Under the pieces are notes generated by a model. It was not told the DNA's origin. It saw only the letters and a program-made list of their open reading frames with translations, and searched no databases. A program made the translations under genes and the position numbers. Positions 40,526-45,668 of a stretch of 45,668 nucleotides of DNA are shown one piece after another. Within the stretch, counting starts at the first letter, position 1; the number at the start of each line of letters is the position of its first letter. This DNA comes from Anaerolineae bacterium (lineage in GTDB: Bacteria > Chloroflexota > Anaerolineae > Aggregatilineales > Phototrophicaceae): positions 1 through 45,668 of the forward strand of contig JANWYT010000030.1 of assembly GCA_025055175.1 (NCBI GenBank). Direction: 5' to 3'.

Positions 40526-41038
40526 TCAACTTGCTCTGAGTTGCAAGAGAACAGACCCTATATTTGAGAGCAAAGCAAGCTGAATGTCAAGAAACTGACA
40601 GGCGTCCATCAGGACGCCAGGATGAACAACATCATCAATCCGGCGGAAAGTCAGACCTTGATCCAAGACTTTCTGACGCCTGCTAAATGGGAAAGAAGTT
40701 GTGAAAAAGAAGACAAAGCTGCCCATCCCGTCAATTTTCTGGGTGAATTCTTGACCGAACAAGCGCATTCTTTCTTCGCGAGGTAGTTTATTCGGTACAT
40801 AGTCTATGTACAGCGTGCGCCAGTCGTCGTTGAAAGGTCGCATGTTTGCGCGCCAACCAAACCAAGCCTGTACTTGACCACTAGCTATGCCTACATACTT
40901 CGAGTTGTACCAAACATGCTTCCGTATCACCATCTCTGGCGCTATGCCAGACGGCAGCACTTGCTCCAAAGCCTGAGCCAGCACTTCATACATGCGCTGA
41001 TATACTGCCAGCGGCACGCCCCGATAGCACTCGCTCAC
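40526..41038 (-). CDS. Unrecognised 170-aa protein of the dpdA operon
   Basis: The 170-aa product matches no family I know. It has a helical start (VPLAVYQRMYEVLAQALEQVL), an aromatic, beta-rich middle (VIRKHVWYNSKYVGIASGQV, then AWFGWRANMRPF, then WRTLYIDYVPNKL), a phenylalanine-rich hydrophobic strand (GSFVFFFTTSFPF) and a helical end. No signal peptide or zinc motif is seen, and no DpdB or DpdC signature. The gene is AT-rich like dpdA (about 40% GC on the line I counted), its start overlaps the previous stop by 4 bp, and dpdA begins 28 bp after its stop. It is therefore likely to work with DpdA, perhaps in base modification or DNA recognition; that is only inference. Confidence 0.7.
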   Translation of the reverse strand: MSECYRGVPLAVYQRMYEVLAQALEQVLPSGIAPEMVIRKHVWYNSKYVGIASGQVQAWFGWRANMRPFNDDWRTLYIDYVPNKLPREERMRLFGQEFTQKIDGMGSFVFFFTTSFPFSRRQKVLDQGLTFRRIDDVVHPGVLMDACQFLDIQLALLSNIGSVLLQLRAS

Positions 41039-42378
41039 AGCTCTAACATCCCTACGTCCTCATCATCTACCTGAGCCGAGGCGACCGACTCCGTCCCGCG
41101 CAGCGCCGGCGCCGTCGGCAACTCAGCCAAGAGCCGCTCGCCTAAGCTGCTCAGCAGCCAGGCCGCGCGCTCTTGGCGCATCGCGCCGAGGGCTTCCAAC
41201 AGGCGCAGACGAGCGCGCAGATCGCCAGCGTCGCGCGCGTCCTCATAAGCCAAAGCGGCCACCTGCTCCGTCGTCATGCGCCGCCCGTGCGCCACCGCCG
41301 CCAGCGTCTGGGCCATGAAGGGCGCACGACTCAGCAGCGTGCGCAAACATGCCAGGCGGAAGACGCTTAAATCGCTCCCCACCTGGATCAGCGGACGCAG
41401 CAGGCGCGCCTTGTCTTGGGCATAGCGCACCTCGTCGTGCAGGCCCAGGGCGTAATGCAGGTCGAAGACATCCTGCACATGCACGTTGCCCACCACGCGA
41501 CGACTGGCCCACTGCCACACCTCCCCAGCGGTCATCAGCTTCTGATGGAGCTGATCCAGCAGCATGAGGATGTATTCTAGGTAGCGCGTCGGCTCAGCTT
41601 GGTCGTGGATGGGCAAGCGTGGGCAGTAGAGGAGCTGATCGGGCTGCTCAGGACGGCGATTCTGCCACCTAGCCAGGGCGAAGACGTCACCATCGAGGGC
41701 TAGAAACTCCCGATTGCTGCGCAACAGGCTGAGAGCAACTGTCATCGATACGCGGCCGCGCGACCAATCGACCTGAGCATAAATGCGCTCGGCATGGGTC
41801 GGACGACCGAAGGCGTCTAGGGCTGTGGCCAGAGCATGACTAGAAGAGAAGAAGCCCTGACTCTGCGGCGGGCGCTCGCGCACCATCGGATCGGGAGCTG
41901 CCGAACCGAGCGGTCGTGGTGTAGGCTCAGGCCTCGCAGCAGCTTCTGTCGACGTCTGAGCTTGACGACGATTTTGGAGTTGCACAGCCCCGTCGATCAA
42001 GCGGCGCAGAGCCTGACGCTGGGCTTCGCTCAGGCCCTGGTGGTATTTGTGGTGTGGATTGTCCAGGTGTTCCTTCAGGTTCAACAGTCGGCGCAAGGGC
42101 AACATGCGCAAGGCCGCTTGCAAGCTCTGCTGCGTCTGGTCGATGGGTTTGCCTATCCGCGCGGCTATGCTGCTGATGGAGAGAGGCGCTTCGCCGCTGT
42201 GTGCGCCGCAGTAGAGGAGGACGATCCTCTTCTGGCCCGCGCTGAGGAACTGATCACACAAAGACTCGAATATCTCCAGCACGAGCTGGTTCTCTGCATA
42301 CATATGTCGAGCTGCCTTAGTCCATATCGCTTGGCTAATCATGAACTTAGTTGGTCTAATGTTAGATGAGAGTTTCAT
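41035..42378 (-). CDS. Two-HTH DNA-binding protein heading the dpdA operon (sigma-4-like plus HARE-HTH-like)
   Basis: The 447-aa first gene of the operon has two candidate DNA-binding parts. Residues 46-95 (KRIVLLYCGAHSGEAPLSIS, SIAARIGKPIDQTQQSLQAA) resemble sigma-70 region 4: a helix, an acidic turn and an I-A-x-x-x-G HTH core. Residues 178-240 (ATALDAFGRPTHAERIYAQV, then MTVALSLLRSNREFLALDG and FALARW) have the layout of HARE-type winged helices. A disordered P/R-rich linker (about 138-175) joins them, and the rest is helical, with further repeats of short helices to about 420. HARE-HTH domains have been proposed to recognise or avoid modified DNA. The similarity was judged by eye and is tentative. 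The start (ATG 42378) has no clear ribosome binding site. Confidence 0.6.
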   Translation of the reverse strand: MKLSSNIRPTKFMISQAIWTKAARHMYAENQLVLEIFESLCDQFLSAGQKRIVLLYCGAHSGEAPLSISSIAARIGKPIDQTQQSLQAALRMLPLRRLLNLKEHLDNPHHKYHQGLSEAQRQALRRLIDGAVQLQNRRQAQTSTEAAARPEPTPRPLGSAAPDPMVRERPPQSQGFFSSSHALATALDAFGRPTHAERIYAQVDWSRGRVSMTVALSLLRSNREFLALDGDVFALARWQNRRPEQPDQLLYCPRLPIHDQAEPTRYLEYILMLLDQLHQKLMTAGEVWQWASRRVVGNVHVQDVFDLHYALGLHDEVRYAQDKARLLRPLIQVGSDLSVFRLACLRTLLSRAPFMAQTLAAVAHGRRMTTEQVAALAYEDARDAGDLRARLRLLEALGAMRQERAAWLLSSLGERLLAELPTAPALRGTESVASAQVDDEDVGMLEL

Positions 42379-42430
42379 ATGAAGATACCCAAAGGACAGG
42401 TCTTGACACTAGTTTTGAGGTTGGGATGGA

Positions 42431-42460
42431 TTGCGTGATTGTTTGGACTTGCGTTATGAT
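42431..42460 (+). promoter_or_regulatory. Candidate promoter for the divergent giant gene
   Basis: TTGCGT (42431-42436) and TATGAT (42455-42460) are 18 bp apart, about 40 bp before the ATG at 42499. The 120-bp divergent gap (42379-42498) is AT-richer than the genes on each side. No convincing promoter was found for the minus-strand operon, though a TTGACA occurs on the plus strand at 42403 without a matching -10. Confidence 0.45.
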
Positions 42461-42472
42461 CACATAAGTGAT
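42459..42472. promoter_or_regulatory. Candidate operator in the divergent control region (ATCAC-N4-GTGAT)
   Basis: A perfect 5-bp inverted repeat with a 4-base spacer overlaps the end of the -10 and the expected start site of the giant gene. A second short dyad (TTATG-N4-CATAA, 42454-42467) overlaps it. The operon's own two-HTH protein is a possible binder; this is inference. Confidence 0.35.
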
Positions 42473-42498
42473 AGCCTGCTGACGCTTCGGATCCCTTC

Positions 42499-45400
42499 AT
42501 GAGTCTAGATTTTTTACAGAGCGCAGAAGAAATTGAAGATCAACTTCGCCAGGCCGCACAATCCGTCGACTGGCTTGGTGAACTAGACATCTCGCCAGAG
42601 CAGTTCAAGCAGCTCAGACAGGCCGTATACGAGGTGGGCGGTCGCACACGACCCGACCCGCGTCACGTGCCGACGCTCATGCTGGTCACATCGATGGTCT
42701 TCATGGCGCGCTACGCTGAATTCGGCGACGATGAAACGCCGTCCTTCTGGCGTCCCTACCTGGAGAATGTGTGGCAGCGCCACGATGATCTCAGCTTTCA
42801 GACGGAATGTCGCGAAGCCTTCCGCAAAGCACGCAGCAAGCTGGAGGACGACCTGGGCCTGTACTTCCCACATAAGACCACTCATGAGCAGGACGTGGTG
42901 AGCGGGATCTACATGCACGCTATCCTGCCGAGCTACCTGGAAGACGACTTCGCCAGGTGGCTGACCGGCCTGTGGGAGCGCGGCGTCACTTGGGCGCTCG
43001 CTGCTGACATGCCTCTAGAAGAACGCTTGGTGGCCATGCGCTACCACCACTCTGCCGAGCAGATTCCCGTACGCTTGCGCCGCTTCATCGAGAGGGACGA
43101 AACCTGCGAGACGGCGGCCCGCCTGATAGAGACGCTGGCCATCGCCGCCCAAGAGGTCGCCAATGGCGAGAGCTTCGACCAAGTGGCTGAGATGCTCGCG
43201 CCGATTGAGCGCGCCATCTGGAAGCACCTGCGTCCCAGTCTAGAAGGCAGCTCGCTTCGCGGCAGCGAGAAGAGGCAGGCCAAGCGTGGCCTCATGCGCA
43301 TGCGCTGGGCTTGGCACATGGGACGCAACAGCTTGGGCCTGCTGGTGCAGAATTGGCGCGTCGAATCGGAGACGCCACCAGATCGCTTGGTCTGGGCCAA
43401 GACGGAAGACGAGCTGAGGCGCTACGAGCGCTACGCCAACCTCCAGCCCTGGCGGCGCGATGATGGCTGGTGGATCGATCAGGCCAGCCTGGAAGGGATC
43501 GGCAACGGCGGATGGGTGGCCCTGGTGGCCGAAGACGACCAAGAGCTGAGCAAAGACCTGCCCGTCCCACCGCTGATGGGTGGTGAAGTGCTGTTCTTTG
43601 AGCTGAGCGCAGACAGCAAGTGGGCTGTACAGGCTCGCCGTGAACGCCTGAGCGACGGCCCGATCATCATCGTCAGCTCCAAGCCCTTCTGCCTTGATAT
43701 CCACGGCGCTGCCGAATGCCCGCCACAGTGCCTTCCAGCTCTGCCCGACCTGCTGCACAGCCTCGACTACCGACATGCCGCCCTTTACGATCTGCGTCTG
43801 CCCGCCCAACTGGTCTACGATGATGATCGCCTACCACTGCGCTCCCGTATCACCCGCCTGAAGGCCGTTCTAGAGGGGACGCGCCTGGCTCACCTGAGCG
43901 ACGGTCAGGGTGGCGTCTTCAATCGAGCGCCGACCATGCGTTTGCGCGGTGCGGCCGCCCTGCGCGCCAGCCTGGGCCAAATCTGCCTGCGATTAGAGGG
44001 CGCGCGGCATGGACTGCGTCAGGCTGTCTTCAACGCCGAAAAGCTGCGCGCCGAAGACGGCGACTTGCTGCTTCCACTGGACGACCTGAAGCTATCCCCT
44101 GACCTGTACCGCCTCACTGTATCGCACAGTGCGGCTCGCGTCACCATCGACAGCCTGGATTTCGCCCTGTTGCCGCCTGATTGGGCCATCCAAGCCCCAA
44201 CCTCGGCCAGTGACGACTTCACAGTCTATCAACCGCCAGAAGCCGTCTTACGTGGCCCAAACCCTAGCACGCTCCGCTTGCCTGAAGGCGCAACGTTGAG
44301 CCAGGAAGGTCCAGAGCTGCGGGTGCGCTGGACGCGGCCTGACGGCCCTGCTCACTTGTTGATCGAATGGGGTGAAGCCCTGCTGCCGATGGAATGGCCC
44401 GTCACTTGGCGTCACGCTCAGATTGACCCGCCGCGCACCCACGTCACCCAAGACGAACTCCAGGAGACGCGCCTACTGCTGCAAGGTCAACCCAAGCAAG
44501 CGATGACGCTGCACGTCGGCGACATGACGCGCACCATCCAGCTCTACGCCAACGGACGCTATGAAGCGCTGATCGCCAACGACGCCCTGCGCGACATGCT
44601 GGTTGACCAACCGGACGCCCTCGTCGACGTGTCGGCTTCGGATGGTAAAGCGCGCTGGCCTTTGTTCACCTTCGTCCGCCAGGAAGATGAAGCCGTCCTG
44701 GCCTTGCCTGGGCTAGTGCGTCGCGCCTTCACCCTGGCCCGCGCCCTGCCCCGCGACCGAGCTTACAGCCGTCGCGCCTGGTACAAGCCAGAACGATTGC
44801 TGGCCATGCCCACTGCTCAACTGGCTGATTTTCAGGCAGCCCTGGCTGGCCCTTACCAACCCATCATCGAAGTCATGCAGAGCATTCCACGCATCCCGCT
44901 GACGGCGCTGCAACCCTGGGCTGTGCCGCCTTACGCCGATCTAGTGCTGAGCCTGGAAGGCGTGGCTAAGCCGCTGCACGTGCGCGCCGAATCGCTACCC
45001 CCCTGGGGCGGCCAGGGCCACGTGAATGATGGCAAGCTGAGCTTGACGCTGAGCTGGTCTGCGCATGCCAACGGCAAGGCACATGTCCAAATCAGCGCGC
45101 GCGGCGCATGGCGCGTGTGCGCTGTCTGCGGCGACATCTTCGACGAGAGCAAGAAAATCTATCACAGCCATCAGCGCAGCTGGTCAATCACCCATCCATC
45201 CCTGAGTGGGGAATATGTCGGCGCGTTTCGCTGGGCCGACGACGCCCTGCCTCACGGTTGGCAAGCTGATTTTGGCTGCGCACTAGATCGCGATAAGATT
45301 CGCAGCTACCGTATCCGCAAAAAGAGAGCCCCAAAACAGGCACAAGCGCCCTTTTATACTATTGAAGGTTACTGCTACGCTGTCGTCGAATGGAGCTTGG

Positions 45401-45668
45401 CGATGAACAACAAGTCTCAGCTCAAGCAGCTGGAAGGCTTTCTCTATGGAAGCTTGGCTCAACAAGGCCTCAACTTGCGCACCGAACTCACCCAAGCTGA
45501 TGACGCTCGGCCTGTGCTGCGCTGGCTCAAGCCGTTCTTCGCAGCGCTGGACACAGACGGTGACGAATGGAAGCGCCTGGATTTGGCGCTGGCCACGCTG
45601 GCTCTCAATGTGCGTGGCCAAGCTCACAGCTTGCAACTTCCGTTCGCGTGGTCTTGGCTGAGCGATGA
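42499..45668 (+). CDS. Giant protein divergent from the dpdA operon, partial at the right edge (unrecognised)
   Basis: The frame is open from ATG 42499 to the last base, 1056 complete codons, with no stop, so the gene continues outside. I do not recognise the family. Residues about 1-260 are helical and rich in acidic and aromatic residues (FWRPYLENVWQR, SYLEDDFARWLTGLW). The centre (about 440-800) is beta-rich with repeating short strands and looks like Ig-like or jelly-roll modules. Near residues 874-891 a CX2C-X11-HXH motif (CAVCGD, then HSH) suggests a zinc knuckle. No helicase, methylase, nuclease or P-loop motif is visible. Head-to-head position with the modification operon and a shared 120-bp control region suggest a role in the same system, such as a restriction factor, but function is unknown. 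Confidence 0.75.
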   Translation, partial: MSLDFLQSAEEIEDQLRQAAQSVDWLGELDISPEQFKQLRQAVYEVGGRTRPDPRHVPTLMLVTSMVFMARYAEFGDDETPSFWRPYLENVWQRHDDLSFQTECREAFRKARSKLEDDLGLYFPHKTTHEQDVVSGIYMHAILPSYLEDDFARWLTGLWERGVTWALAADMPLEERLVAMRYHHSAEQIPVRLRRFIERDETCETAARLIETLAIAAQEVANGESFDQVAEMLAPIERAIWKHLRPSLEGSSLRGSEKRQAKRGLMRMRWAWHMGRNSLGLLVQNWRVESETPPDRLVWAKTEDELRRYERYANLQPWRRDDGWWIDQASLEGIGNGGWVALVAEDDQELSKDLPVPPLMGGEVLFFELSADSKWAVQARRERLSDGPIIIVSSKPFCLDIHGAAECPPQCLPALPDLLHSLDYRHAALYDLRLPAQLVYDDDRLPLRSRITRLKAVLEGTRLAHLSDGQGGVFNRAPTMRLRGAAALRASLGQICLRLEGARHGLRQAVFNAEKLRAEDGDLLLPLDDLKLSPDLYRLTVSHSAARVTIDSLDFALLPPDWAIQAPTSASDDFTVYQPPEAVLRGPNPSTLRLPEGATLSQEGPELRVRWTRPDGPAHLLIEWGEALLPMEWPVTWRHAQIDPPRTHVTQDELQETRLLLQGQPKQAMTLHVGDMTRTIQLYANGRYEALIANDALRDMLVDQPDALVDVSASDGKARWPLFTFVRQEDEAVLALPGLVRRAFTLARALPRDRAYSRRAWYKPERLLAMPTAQLADFQAALAGPYQPIIEVMQSIPRIPLTALQPWAVPPYADLVLSLEGVAKPLHVRAESLPPWGGQGHVNDGKLSLTLSWSAHANGKAHVQISARGAWRVCAVCGDIFDESKKIYHSHQRSWSITHPSLSGEYVGAFRWADDALPHGWQADFGCALDRDKIRSYRIRKKRAPKQAQAPFYTIEGYCYAVVEWSLAMNNKSQLKQLEGFLYGSLAQQGLNLRTELTQADDARPVLRWLKPFFAALDTDGDEWKRLDLALATLALNVRGQAHSLQLPFAWSWLSD

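Noticed and set aside
34632..41038. BREX or Dnd/Ssp phosphorothioation system
   Set aside because: The ATPase resembles BrxC, but no PglX methylase, PglZ, BrxL or DndC/DndD/DndE-type protein is present; the TGT-fold protein fits Dpd better.
42583..44913. Several minus-strand ORFs within 42.5-45 kb
   Set aside because: All lie antisense to the long open plus-strand frame and have low-complexity, arginine/alanine-rich translations typical of GC-rich shadows.
1..45668. CRISPR array, insertion sequence, integrase, attachment site or tRNA
   Set aside because: I saw no regularly spaced repeats, transposase or recombinase reading frame, and no T-loop-like tRNA sequence in the intergenic gaps. The mosaic island at 34-45 kb therefore has no visible mobility gene in this window.

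Overview
The window is GC-rich bacterial chromosome (roughly 60% or more by eye), densely packed on both strands, with frequent 4-bp ATGA gene overlaps. The gene mix suggests a Chloroflexota (Anaerolineae-like) bacterium: a dnaX-ybaB-recR neighbourhood, a PspA operon with two small membrane proteins, a soluble REC-HisKA-HATPase kinase, an LCP protein next to a CtpE-like P-type ATPase, Uma2 family genes and branched-chain type 2-oxoacid dehydrogenase genes. The phylum is an inference from gene content; there is no rRNA or tRNA in the window to confirm it.

Layout. 1-6.6 kb (minus strand): recR, a broken Uma2 gene, a macrodomain gene, ybaB, dnaX, a four-domain S1 RNA-binding protein, a phosphoribosyltransferase and a cyclic-nucleotide-binding protein. 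6.6-10.8 kb (minus): a ferric-iron ABC permease and binding protein, then a YacP-like NYN nuclease. 10.9-15.2 kb (plus): hybrid kinase, pspA and two membrane companions, aldo/keto reductase. 15.2-21.3 kb: dps (-), xylulokinase (+), P-type ATPase and LCP protein (-). 21.3-25.1 kb (plus): family 2 glycosyltransferase, a uracil-DNA-glycosylase-like protein, an SDR, a Uma2 relic and an MFS transporter. 25.1-32.3 kb: mtnA (-), a CNNM/CBS protein, cytidine deaminase and a small protein (+), a YeaQ-type membrane protein (-), then E2, E1-beta and E1-alpha of a 2-oxoacid dehydrogenase (-). 32.5-34.0 kb: a membrane-anchored formylglycine-generating-enzyme-fold protein without the catalytic cysteines.

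The outstanding part is 34.1-45.7 kb. A six-gene minus-strand operon (42378 to 34201, closed by a terminator) encodes a two-HTH protein, a 170-aa orphan, a tRNA-guanine-transglycosylase-like DpdA protein, a DpdG-like protein, a 1335-aa BrxC/DpdH-like ATPase and a GNAT acetyltransferase. A giant unrecognised protein (at least 1056 aa) is transcribed divergently and runs off the right edge. DpdA homologues place 7-deazaguanine bases in DNA, so this looks like a 7-deazaguanine DNA-modification/restriction island (Dpd family) with unusual gene content. No DpdB, DpdC or preQ0-synthesis gene is visible. A roughly 2-kb AT-richer segment (about 38.95-40.95 kb) covers dpdA, the orphan and half of the dpdG-like gene, which suggests the island is a mosaic.

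The control signals listed were read by eye and are candidates only.
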